From: Glandiceps talaboti
Taxonomy: Eukaryota > Hemichordata > Enteropneusta > Spengelidae
Assembly (NCBI RefSeq): GCF_964340395.1
Contig: NC_135564.1
Span: 19,557,319-19,614,818, forward strand
Length of the DNA: 57,500 nt
Reading direction: 5' to 3'
Shown here: positions 10,956 to 20,994 of the stretch, in pieces
How positions within the stretch are numbered: the stretch's first letter is position 1
Layout: every line of letters begins with the position of its first letter
Made by a program: the position numbers and the translations under genes
The notes under the pieces: generated by a model
The model's database searches: none
Told to the model about the DNA's origin: nothing
Seen by the model: the letters and a program-made list of their open reading frames with translations, nothing else

Positions 10956-10961
10956 AATAAA
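10956..10961 (+). terminator. Candidate poly(A) signal for the TMEM229-like gene
   Basis: AATAAA followed by a TTTTGTGTTCTTTTTCTTTTGTG-type T/GT-rich stretch about 600 bases after the stop codon. Earlier variant signals cannot be excluded. Confidence 0.4.
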
Positions 10962-11084
10962 TATTTTGTGTTCTTTTTCTTTTGTGTAAAATAGTCACTT
11001 ATATACACTTATAGTCACTTATATACGGGTTATATACAGTATTTTGTCACATACTAACAAGTATAGGACAAAATACTGTATGCA

Positions 11085-11174
<90 letters not shown>

Positions 11175-11250
11175 AGTGAGTGAGTGAGTGAATGAATGAA
11201 TGAATGCACGAACAAACAAACGAACGAACGAACGAACGAACGAACGAACA
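11085..11250. repeat. Compound microsatellite (TG)n(TA)n(GAGT)n(GAAT)n(GAAC)n
   Basis: Successive motifs: TG to 11100, about 33 TA units to 11165, then GAGT, GAAT, AAAC and GAAC tetranucleotides. The overlapping open frames on the minus strand are low-complexity artefacts. Confidence 0.9.
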
Positions 11251-11876
11251 TATAAATGACCCAACAAACCAACCAACAAGCAATGTAGTGGTTGTCTGAT
11301 CGTAACTCTATACGCTGAACCAGTTACAACTATTATAGGTTTAACACAGTGCAAAGTCAAAACTGAGTGTACGCTCAAGATTCCAATTTACCACTTATTA
11401 ACAGATATAATGTCTTATTATAAGTAATTGACCAATTTCTATTGAATATAATTAATATATGATTAGTTGTTTGATGAAAATATATCCTTGCAAATTTTAG
11501 TGTGTCAGATTTCCACAATTAAGCACAATTAGGAAACTTTATTTAGCTTCCCCTACTTATAATTTCTCTTTTTTACAAAACAGAGCAAATTTCTTCCTCG
11601 TTTGTATACAACAATATATGTTCTTTGCCGAATATGTGAATGGTCCATTGGTATGTTGGTAGGAAAACTACAGCATTGCAAAGAAATAGGTTTTATGAAC
11701 AGGTCAGTAAAACCAAAACACAGGCCGACCCCCTAACACAGTGACCCCCAGGCCACCCTATACATCATATTTACATGACAGGTATTTCATCATGACTCAG
11801 AGTGGACTACTTCGCTAAATGATAGCATTAAACTAAATTAGCGCCGTCGACTGCACGGTAAATATATTCAAAAAGA
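11251..11876. other. Gene-free AT-rich stretch
   Basis: No coding or RNA feature seen. Confidence 0.45.
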
Positions 11877-12515
11877 AATTTAATACCATCTTGACAGTAA
11901 AAGGTAGGGGCAGAGTTTTGTATTGGTAAAATATACACCTCTCACGGAGGTACCAGAAGATCTAGAAGGTTATTGACACTTACAGTCAATTTGTAAGGTA
12001 TTCAGATCGTTTGGGGGAATAATTTCCAAGCTTTAGAAGACAGCACCAACATGTAATTATAGCAACTACATAGGGTTGAATTTTGTGGTTTTAAATTAAA
12101 GTTTAATGGCATCTCGGCAGCAAAGGGTAGGGGGAAGAGCTAGAGATCTCATGATGTCTCCCCTAGAAGATCTGGAGGTTTTAAAGCCAATGTTTAGGCT
12201 ATTCACAGACCCTTTCAAACAATATTTCCAAGGTTTACAAGACAGCACCAACACGTAAAAAGCAACTACATAGTGAAAGAATAAGTTTATTAGCATCTTG
12301 AAAGTAAGAGGTAGGGGGAAGAGTTTTAGACTAGCATATGTCCCCTTCTAGTATAGTGGGGGTTCCTAGAAGCTCTGGATGTTTTTTACTCTTACAAACC
12401 TGTAAAGCCAACGTTTAGGCTATTCAGAGCCTTTCAGACTATAACTTCCAAGCTTTACAAGACAGCAACATCAAGTATCAGAGATTCAACTACTCTTTAC
12501 ACATAGGGTTGAAAT
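11877..12515 (+). repeat. Second tandem array of the 4.6-5.5 kb unit family
   Basis: Three shorter units begin near 11877, 12100 and 12284 with the same landmarks (CATCTTGACAGTAA, GGTAGGGG, AGAAGATCTGGAGG-like, CAAGCTTTA.AAGACAGCA, AGCAACTACATAG). Same orientation as the 4638-5500 array but more diverged. Confidence 0.72.
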
Positions 12516-12589
12516 ATGTTCTTTAAAAAGTTATCGATATCATTATAGTAATGGTCAGCATATCTGATGGTTGTATCATTAGTAGGGGA

Positions 12590-12935
12590 GAGATGGCATT
12601 ACTATTGCAAACATAGTAAAGTCGCTGGTATAATCGTGAACTTTACGTGCTCATACTACTGGAATCTGATGAGGTGTGGTGATTTTTAGAGTTGATAACA
12701 TGTAGTTTCCAAAATAGAAAGCATACAATGTGTATTAATTCCTTCATACTGAAGAGTAGACCAATTTTGATTTACTTCTTTTTAAACTATCTAGGAAGAT
12801 TTAATTTACTATTACGAAACTTTCAATTTTTGCCCCAAAGTGCAATATACGTGAAGCATATTGGCCATTGATTGTGGAATACCCCGAGTATTTATATGAC
12901 ATGTTCTGTAACTAATGTGGTAAGTAATACAATGT
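12590..12935 (+). repeat. Duplicated tail segment, copy 2
   Basis: Partner of 5690-6065, keeping TTTTTGCCCCAAAGTGCAA, GTGAAGCATA and GACATGTTCTGTAACTAATG in order. Confidence 0.7.
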
Positions 12936-13039
12936 ATATGTACTGTTAAGATTGAGTGTCACTCTGGATGAAGGAATATTAAAAGAATATAGGTAGGAAA
13001 CATGGATAAGAAAAAAATCCACAGTTTAGACAAGGTCAT

Positions 13040-13200
13040 ATGCCACTGCAGATTCATGGATTTTTTCTTCCATCAAAATCCAAAAAACAATGACCCCCCC
13101 CCCCCATCCACAATTTTCAAAACAGGATGACCCCTACTACCGATTTCAAAAAAGGGTGACCCTATGAATCCACCACCCCCCCTCTCCCTCGACCAAAGAA
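13040..13200. repeat. C-run-rich repeat fragment
   Basis: Spaced AATGACCCCCC, GGATGACCCC and GGGTGACCC blocks with a 14-base C run. Similar phrases occur at 51580-51740 and, as G runs, at 52530-53160, suggesting a dispersed repeat class. Confidence 0.4.
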
Positions 13201-14118
13201 ACATGCTGGTCCCTTATGGAGTCCCTCTAGTCATGTAGGTACATGTACACCCCTATCTGTTAATATTTGTCTTGTCCTTTATGGGTTATATTCTGTAGAA
13301 ATAATATTGCTCGACACGCCCTCCAAACACAGATACTCATACAAAAAAAACAACCAGCTGTAGTGTTAGTACATCCCTATCAGAAACAAAATATCACAGT
13401 ATATACAACAAGAATTATTTGCATCAGACTTTATTTCTATATTCTAAAGGAAAAGATGTAAACATAATTTCAAAAGCCAATTACAGATCTCTTTGTACAT
13501 GCATCATCCAACACATGTGTTGTATTTGAAGGACATCATCACCAGACAACCATGAATAATAATGATTTCCTCACGTATTTGTACATGGCAAATGTATAAC
13601 TTCCTTCAATTCAACATTAACTACATACACACATACGAGCTAGTAACCTAATTTATGGTGGTGCCTTTGAAGTAAACACGAATGCATTCTAACAAACCAG
13701 AGCTTTATATTGTCTTTTGTGATACATCGAAATTTTGAAACCTTTTGACGACGACTTTTAGACGATGCCGTAAAAGAGGCTGTGGTTTACGACGATGTTA
13801 TAAATGGCATACCTCCATATTATTGATTTTCACGTTAACAAAACACGATTACAAGGCATGCATCAGTGTTTTGTGGAAGGAATAAAATCATGATTGAAAA
13901 TAGAAGACGACTGACCACTTTCACAATATATGTTGATCGAAACTAAACTCTCTATTTGATCAGATACGATCCGACTATCTGTTGTAGCACACTGATCGAG
14001 TATTACCGAAAAAAGCCGAGGATAAAACTTGAATAAGAATGAAAATGAAAGCCATGAAACATATTTCATACGATTTTCTTTAATATGCAAGATGTGGTCT
14101 TTGAACATTATTAACTAT
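13201..14118. other. Gene-free stretch 3' of the pentraxin gene
   Basis: It should contain the minus-strand 3' untranslated region. Possible signals on the minus strand are ATTAAA (14079-14084) and AATAAA (13430-13435); neither is decisive. Confidence 0.35.
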
Positions 14119-14711
14119 TCAACATACATCAGTGCACACAAGGTCTACATCTCCTTGTATGTCCAGACCACTTATTGACCAGGTGAAGACATCACCACCA
14201 CTAGAACAGTCAACTTCAGCAATTTCATGAGCACTGAGAGCCCTTGACCACATACTGAAGAATCCCATCGTTCCTCTGAAAGCTTGGTTGGAAGCATAAC
14301 CACCTCGCATTGAATCCTGTTCTTGCCCAATAACTAAAGAGCCACCAGCTGTAATTTTACTACCAGTCTTCAAACCTGTACCATCAGCATAGAGGACACC
14401 ATTGTCATAAATTGCCCAGCTTCCATCACTTGAAGCCCATGTACCACAGACCATATGCCATTCGCCATCATTGACATTCAACGAAGTAGCTTTGTAGGCT
14501 TTCTTGACGAAAATATTTAATTTTGAAGTGTCGTACAATATGAATTCATTATCAGCACCTGGTACGACGTAGGACACCAGTGTACCACGTTGAGCCACTG
14601 AACTCTTTACCCAGGTGCAAGCAGTAAGTGCCGATAGTTGAGGTACGTCTGTTTCTACAGCTACATTAGTACTGGTACTTGAAAACTCAACAGAATTTTT
14701 ACAATTGGCAT
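14119..14711 (-). CDS. Pentraxin-domain exon A, 3'-terminal (contains stop)
   Basis: Encodes a 197-residue pentraxin module. In module numbering: CTWV at 32-35, WHMVCGTWAS at 85-94, the calcium-site pair DN at 54-55, and the EQD of IGQEQDS at 131-133. C32 and C89 correspond to the canonical pentraxin disulfide; C4, C169, C193 and C197 are extra. The classical signature histidine before CxTWxS is Met here, and the position of CRP Glu147 is Ala140, while the Gln150 equivalent (Q143) is kept, so calcium binding may be altered. The exon starts in phase 1 after TTCATTTCAG and, unlike the three sister exons, runs into TGA where they have a donor. It is therefore the last exon. Pentraxins are secreted pattern-recognition proteins; the ligand here is unknown. 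Confidence 0.85.
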
Positions 14712-15261
14712 CTGAAATGAATGAAGATATAGAATGGTACGAATTAATAATACTCCGGTCAATTATGAACAATATGATAATCTTTATGAGTTAACATTGC
14801 ATACAATTACTACAAATTGATGTGTCTCTCCAAGAACTCAATTGCATGCACCTTATTACCACAGTGGTGTTTTAAAGAGAATTGAAAGTGAAGCTCCCAC
14901 TGTGATATTTAGAACTTTTTAAAGACAAGGAAAAATAAATGTTTTCTAACGTCGTGACCTGTTTTCTTGCCAAAAAACAACAGAGAAATAAAGTTGATGT
15001 ATTGACAAAAATACAATCACTATTATTATAACATTAGATTTAAATCATTCACAATGTTCAGTTGCCCTGTGTTAACATTTTGTTATGTATGTCAGTTATT
15101 CTGTCCATAAAATTCCTCATAATAATGAATATTGCGACAATGTAGTAGGAGGGAGACAAATAAAGAGATTTGTTTTCAGAGCCAGCATCCTCGAGAAAAC
15201 AAATACATATACAGATTTACTACGAACAGAAAAAGGTGACAAAAGGAACTGATAAACTTAC
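14712..15261 (-). other. Intron between pentraxin exons B and A
   Basis: Donor GTAAGT (15261 downwards), acceptor TTTCAG at 14712. Its sequence is recognisably related to the other two introns of the array, confirming duplication of exon plus intron. Intron divergence is clearly greater than exon divergence by eye. Confidence 0.7.
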
Positions 15262-15846
15262 AACAGACATCAGTGCACACAAGGTCCACATCTCCTTGTA
15301 TGTCCAGACCACTTATTGACCAGGTGAAGACATCACCACCACTAGAACAGTCAACTTTGGCAATTTCATCAGCACTGAGAGCCCTTGACCACATACTGAA
15401 ATATGCCATCATTCCTCTGAAAGCTTGGTTGGAAGCAAAACCACCTCGCATTGAATCCTGTTCTTGCCCAATAACTAAAGAGCCACCAGCTGTAATTTTA
15501 CTACCAGTCTTCAAACCTGTACCATCAGCATAGAGGACACCATTGTCATAAATTGCCCAGCTTCCATCACTTGAAGCCCATGTACCACAGACCAGATGCC
15601 ATTCGCCATCATTGACATTCAACGAAGTAGCTTTGTAGGCTTTCTTGACGAAAATATTCAATTTTGAAGTGTCGTACAATATGAATTCATTATCAGCACC
15701 TGGTACGACGTAGGACACCAGTGTACCACGTTGAGCCACTGAACTCTTTACCCAGGTGCAAGCAGTAAGTGCCGATAGTTGAGGTACGTCTGTTTTTACA
15801 GCTACATTAGTACTGGTACTTGAAAACTCAATAGCATTATTACAAT
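15262..15846 (-). CDS. Pentraxin-domain exon B, internal
   Basis: A 585-bp symmetric phase 1-1 exon between TTTATTTCAG and GTAAGT. It encodes the same pentraxin module as exon A, with Leu in place of the signature His (WHLVCGTWAS), the DN calcium pair and the EQD motif retained. Two codons near its start are missing relative to exons A and D (begins D-C-N-N rather than D-A-N-C-K). It ends DVC plus one base (T). Neighbours: intron of about 550 bp to exon A and about 690 bp to exon C. The open frame continues into the intron, so the donor, not a stop, defines the end. Confidence 0.85.
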
Positions 15847-16537
15847 CTGAAATAAATGAAGATATAGAATGATGTTAATTAATAATACTCGAGTCCATAT
15901 GAAACATATTATAATCGTTATGAGCTAGCATTCCGTATAGATATTACGAATTGCTGTTTACCTCCAGTTGCATGCAACTTACAACAGGAGTGTTTTAAAG
16001 AAAATTGAAAGTGAAACTCGCACTGTAGCATTTAGAACCATTTAAAGCAATGGGAAAAAACCGTTGTTTTCTAACGTCAGGACCTGCTTTCTGTTCAACA
16101 AACAATAGAAAAATAAAGTTGGATGCATTGTCAAAAGTACAATGAATATTATTATAACATAAGATTTAAACCATTCAGAATATTCAGTTGCCCTGCATTT
16201 ACATTTTTTATGCTATTGTTTTGTTGCCATATATACTTTCAGAACTGTGGTACATTTGCATATTCAGTGTCTTTAATCATCTCTCTTTCTTTTCCAAATA
16301 TTTCAATCAAAACACCGTATAATGTATACATGTGTGTCAGTTATTTTGTCCATAAAATCATCGTAACAATGAGTATTGTCAGAAAGCAGAAGGAGGGAGA
16401 CATATCTAAAGAGATTAGTCTTGACAGATATCCAAGAGTGGAGACCGCCACGAGACTACATGTAGTACAGTCAGGGTAGAAAACAAACAAATACATGAAG
16501 AACAGAGAAACGTGCCATAATGAATTGATAAACATAC
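15847..16537 (-). other. Intron between pentraxin exons C and B
   Basis: Donor GTATGT, acceptor TTTATTTCAG. Homologous to the C-D intron over most of its length (shared blocks AGAAGGAGGGAGACATATC-like and GATATCCAAGAGTGGAGACC). Confidence 0.7.
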
Positions 16538-17131
16538 CACAGACATCATTACATACAAGGTCTACATCTCCTTGTATGTCCAGACCACTTATGGACCAAG
16601 TAAAGACATCACCACCACTAGAACAGTCAACTTTGGCAATTTCATCAGCACTGAGAGCCCTTGACCACATACTGAAGTATGCCATCATTCCTCTGAAAGC
16701 TTGGTTGGAAGCATAACCACCTCGCATTGAATCCTGTTCCTGCCCAATAACTAAAGAGCCACCAGCAGTAATTTTACTACCAGTCTTCAAACCTGTACCA
16801 TCAGCATAGAGGACACCATTGTCATAAATTGCCCAGCTTCCATCACTTGAAGCCCATGTACCACAGACCAGATGCCATTCGCCATCATTGACATTCAACG
16901 AAGTAGCTTTGTAGGCTTTCTTGACGAAAATATTCAATTTTGAAGTGTCGTACAATATGAATTCATTATCAGCACCTGGTACGACGTAGGACACCAGTGT
17001 ACCACGTTGAGCCACTGAACTCTTTACCCAGGTGCAAGCAGTAAGTGCCGATAGTTGAGGTACGTCTGTCTCTACAGCTACATTAGTACTGGTACTTGAA
17101 AACTCAACAGCAGTTTTACAAAAACTGGCAA
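16538..17131 (-). CDS. Pentraxin-domain exon C, internal
   Basis: A 594-bp phase 1-1 exon with acceptor TTTATTTCAG and donor GTATGT. It encodes the pentraxin module beginning V-A-S-F-C-K, with WHLVCGTWAS, GADNEF and IGQEQDS intact, and ends DLVCNDVC plus G. The G completes an Asp codon when joined to exon B. It is near-identical to exon D over the central ~450 bp. Sequence similarity among the four exons exceeds that of their introns, consistent with selection or gene conversion. Confidence 0.85.
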
Positions 17132-17839
17132 CTGAAATAAATGAAGATATAGAATGCTATGAATTAATAATAAAGTAACTCGAGTTGATTATAAATTATA
17201 TTATAATCTTCATGAACTAACATTCCATATAGTTATTGCAAATTGTTGTTTATCTCCAATACACCAATTGCATGCAGCTTATGATAAGAGTGGTGTCTAA
17301 AAGAGAATTTAAAGTGGAGATCGCACTGTGGCATTTAGAACCTTTTTAAAGCCATCGAAAAACATTGTTTTCTAATGTCGTGACCTGTTTTTTTGCCAAA
17401 AACACCAATATTAAAATACATTCGGATGCATCATCAAAAATATGATCAATATTATTAACATAAGATTTAAGCAATTGAGATTGTTCAGTTGCCCTTCTTG
17501 CACATTTTGCTATGCCATATGTTTTGTTGCCATACATACTTTTGTGAACACTATTACATTTGCATAATCAGTGTCTTTACTAATCTCTTCCTTTTCCAAA
17601 TTGTTCAATCAAAATACCGAATAAGGTATAGATGTATGTCAGTTATTGTGTCCATAAACTCATCGTAACATTTGACATAAAGCAGAAGGAGGGAGGCATA
17701 TCTAAAGAGATTGGTCTTGAACGATATCCAAGAGTGGAGACCGCCACTAGATCTAGAGTAAGACAAGTACAGTCAGGTTAGAAAACAAACAAATACACTA
17801 CGAACAGAAAAGGGTGACATAATGAATTGATACACATAC
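17132..17839 (-). other. Intron between pentraxin exons D and C
   Basis: Donor GTATGT at its minus-strand start, acceptor TTTCAG. Related to the C-B intron. Confidence 0.7.
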
Positions 17840-18430
17840 CACAGACATCATTACATACAAGGTCCACATCTCCTTGTATGTCCAGACCACTTATTGACCA
17901 GGTGAAGACATCACCACCACTAGAACAGTCAACTTCAGCAATTTCATCAGCACTGAGAGCCCTTGACCACATACTGAAGTATGCCATTGTTCCTGTGAAA
18001 GCTTGGTTGGAAGCATAACCACCTCGCATTGAATCCTGTTCTTGCCCAATAACTAAAGAGCCACCAGCTGTAATTTTACTACCAGTCTTCAAACCTGTAC
18101 CATCAGCATAGAGGACACCATTGTCATAAATTGCCCAGCTTCCATCACTTGAAGCCCATGTACCACAGACCAGATGCCATTCGCCATCATTGACATTCAA
18201 CGAAGTAGCTTTGTAGGCTTTCTTGACAAAAATATTCAATTTTGAAGTGTCGTACAATATGAATTCATTATCAGCACCTGGTACGACGTAGGACACCAGT
18301 GTACCACGTTGAGCCACTGAACTCTTTACCCAGGTGCAAGCAGTAAGTGCCGATAGTTGAGGTACGTCTGTTTCTACAGCTACATTAGTACTGGTACTTG
18401 AAAACTCAACAGCAGTTTTACAATTGGCAT
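17840..18430 (-). CDS. Pentraxin-domain exon D, most upstream of the four
   Basis: A 591-bp phase 1-1 exon, acceptor TTTATTTCAG, donor GTATGT. The module starts D-A-N-C-K-T with the Asp split across the splice junction, has WHLVCGTWAS, the calcium DN and EQD residues, and ends CNDVC plus G. No start codon or signal peptide precedes it within the exon, so an upstream exon ending in phase 1 is required. A minus-strand signal-peptide exon with exactly that phase lies at 47486-47546, although 29 kb away. Other undetected exons may lie between. Confidence 0.85.
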
Positions 18431-18998
18431 CTGAAATAAATTAAGATATAGAATTCTATGAATTAATGATACAGTAACTCGAGTCAATTATGAACTATTG
18501 GCAATTAATATTGTATATTAAACTAGGTATGAACTGAAAGTGGAGACATGACCAATGACCGATCTCACCAGTGGAGGGGCTATGATATAACTAATCACAT
18601 GTCCAAAGGTAGTGTAGCACGGGCTATAACATAGATGTAATTAAATGTTCCTATGCCATTCACTTTGTTATTGGTGTGGTAATACAATGATATATTTTCA
18701 TTTATTAATCTTTCATATACAGACACCATTTCAGTGCATTAGCACTGTTCCCCAATGGAACCTGTTGCAAGATCACGTACACAGAAAACAAACACACAAA
18801 AAGGGACAAACCAGGATAAAAAGTTACAGATGGGCATGTACTTTAAAAGATATCCACTTACATTACCAGACTATATTCTTAAGAAGTCTTTTAAATATCG
18901 ATGATTTAGGAGCGGAAACTCTTGTACGCATGAGCAAATGTTTATGTAAATGACTTACAATATAAGGCGATCTCTTCGATAGTTAATATTCAGCTGTC
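18431..18998. other. Gene-free stretch upstream of pentraxin exon D
   Basis: The first 60 bp resemble the duplicated introns; beyond about 18490 the similarity stops, which marks the edge of the duplicated unit. An open frame at 18645-18953 has no recognisable content. Confidence 0.45.
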
Positions 18999-18999
18999 T

Positions 19000-19041
<42 letters not shown>

Positions 19042-19048
19042 GTGATGA

Positions 19049-19102
<54 letters not shown>

Positions 19103-19103
19103 G
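18999..19103. repeat. (TTG)n microsatellite
   Basis: Long TTG run with GATGGTGATGATG interruption. Confidence 0.92.
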
Positions 19104-19715
19104 AATTTGTTTTTAAAAATGAAAATGTTACAACTGGTTGAAATAAACGGTAACATAAGACTGTACACTACACTGCCCTATACACTGTAAATACCAAGCT
19201 CATGTGCTGAGAATTGTGCTAGAAAACACTGACTATCTAAGGGATCACCATATACACAGGTATTTATTAATTAAGTGCCTTTACACACATCCACATCGTA
19301 GTAGTAGTGAGAATTATCCAATGCCTTTAAAACTTCTAACATTGGTGGCAGCGGTGGGATACAGTCCTTACCATTGATTCTGGGTCCTTTTACATATCTG
19401 ACAGAATTTAACTCATGTTTTGATAATAGAAGGAGGGTCATGTTTTAGAGTAAGAAAGTTAGGGGAGGGCCATGTTTTAGCATGATGGAGTCAGAGGAGG
19501 ATCACATTTTACGCAACAGTCCAAACCTAATTTCTCGTGACTTTCCTTGTAATTATGGAAGGCTCCCTAAAGCTGAGCAAATATGTAGTGAGTGTAGTGA
19601 ATGTGTTGTTATATCTGGTTGATGAATTACTAGTGAGAATGATTTCACATAATTTTTGTTGGGTTGCCAAGAAACACCAAAAAGAAACTCTTTATCACTG
19701 TTATTGTTGTTTCAG

Positions 19716-19861
19716 CCAAACAGCCATAGAATTTACAGGAAATCCGAACGGAGTAGGTTAACCCTGCTGGCGATAAAAAAGGGCGATTAGCTGTTCCTAT
19801 TTTGAAGAACAGCTACCCACCAAAGTTCAGATTTCCTGTCAATGCTATGGCTGTTTGCAAG
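19716..19861. mobile_element. Foldback hairpin element
   Basis: Imperfect terminal inverted repeats of ~30 bp: AAACAGCCATAG then ATT.ACAGGAAATC on the left, the complement on the right (GATTTCCTGTCAATGCTATG...). An inner hairpin (TAGCTGTTC...GAACAGCTA) lies between them. No clear target duplication was found, so mobility is inferred from structure. Confidence 0.5.
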
Positions 19862-19887
19862 AAAGAAAGATAGAAGTGATAAAGTGC

Positions 19888-20385
19888 TTAAGATATAGCC
19901 TAATTACCGAAAATAATTAATTATGCAAATTATTCACTAAATCTTCAAACGAAATCAACTACTTTTACAGGAGATATGCACTCTGTTATATTAAACGTAT
20001 GTACTAAATTGTATTGAAATTGAAGTATGCAGTCTTAATATATAGCCTAATTACCGAAAATCATTCATTATGCAAATTATTCATTAAATCTTCAAGCGAA
20101 ATCAACAACTTTTATAGGAGATATGCACTCTGTTATATTTAACGTATGTACTAAATTGTATTGAAATTGAAGTATGCAGTCTTAATATATAGCCTAATTA
20201 CCGAAAATCACTAATTATAAAAATAATAATTATGCAAATTATTCATTAATACTGTAAGGTACATCAACACATTTTATAGGTCAAATGTATGTTGTTATCT
20301 TTAACGAATATACTAAATTATATTGAAATTGGAGTATGCAGTCTTAAGATATTGCGTAATTAGTTAATTTCATTGATATGCAAAT
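19888..20385 (+). repeat. Tandem array of ~147-bp units, each with an ATGCAAAT octamer
   Basis: Units carry AGCCTAATTACCG at 19897, 20044 and 20191, then a decayed fourth near 20352. Between them lie ATGCAAAT (19923, 20070, 20232, 20378), CTTTAACGTATGTACTAAATTG-like and GAAATTGAAGTATGCAGTC blocks. Units one and two are nearly identical; three and four diverge. Very AT-rich. Confidence 0.82.
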
Positions 20386-20428
20386 TTCCCTAATTGAACA
20401 TTAACAGATCTGGCCCAAAACCTAACCA

Positions 20429-20688
20429 GCACTAGTAGAAAAAATAGTACAGTTTACGACACTTTCCGTACTATAGTTCAGATTGAGTTCAATTCTGTAC
20501 TTTTATGCTGATGAGGTGGACGTTTCTGTACTTTCCCATTAGCGCCTGTCTAATCGGATTATACTCGATCTGAAAAATAGTTCAGATTGCGAGTCGGAAG
20601 TGATTTGAATACATTTGCATTTAGTTCAGAATATATTCATGAGTTCACCCCCATAACCGGGCAGTAAACAAATGAATATTCAAATCTA
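20429..20688 (+). mobile_element. 260-bp interspersed element, copy 1
   Basis: By eye it is identical, over 260 bp, to the reverse complement of 46940-47199. It begins GCACTAGTAG and ends CAAATCTA. Neither end shows convincing inverted repeats or target duplication, so its class is unknown. It directly follows the octamer array and contains another ATTTGCAT at 20613. Confidence 0.75.
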
Positions 20689-20943
20689 TCTCGCCTGCAT
20701 GTGATTCAAGGCGTGTACACTAATTGTTTGACCCACAGAAAACTAACAGTAACACTATTTAGTTAGTTAGTTGTCTGTGTTTGACCACATGAAGGCGGAG
20801 GGGGAGGGTGCAAAAGAAAAGGGTTACACACATGTACAGTATATGATATGATGAGAGCTACATTTAATGTACATGTACATACGAACTGACATGTATACGT
20901 ACATGTACAACTACGCTAGCATGTAAACGTTAGCAAAAACTCT

Positions 20944-20994
20944 TACTACTACCTCAGACCACTAAAATACTAGAGTGGTCTGAGCTACTACTAC
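20944..20994. mobile_element. Micro-palindrome insertion (CTCAGACCACT arms)
   Basis: Perfect 11-bp arms CTCAGACCACT / AGTGGTCTGAG with a 10-base loop lie between two copies of TACTACTAC (20944-20952 and 20986-20994). The flanking triplet repeat makes the duplication less certain than in sister cases. Confidence 0.5.

Noticed and set aside
11019-11378. Three overlapping minus-strand frames with SFVRSFVR and YIYIY
   Set aside because: Microsatellite translation artefacts.
14119-18430. Pentraxin repeats as four separate genes
   Set aside because: Only the last exon has a stop; the other three have donors and open into introns, and none has its own start or signal peptide.
19888-20385. CRISPR-like array
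   Set aside because: Repeats are 147 bp, contiguous, without unique spacers, in a eukaryotic context.
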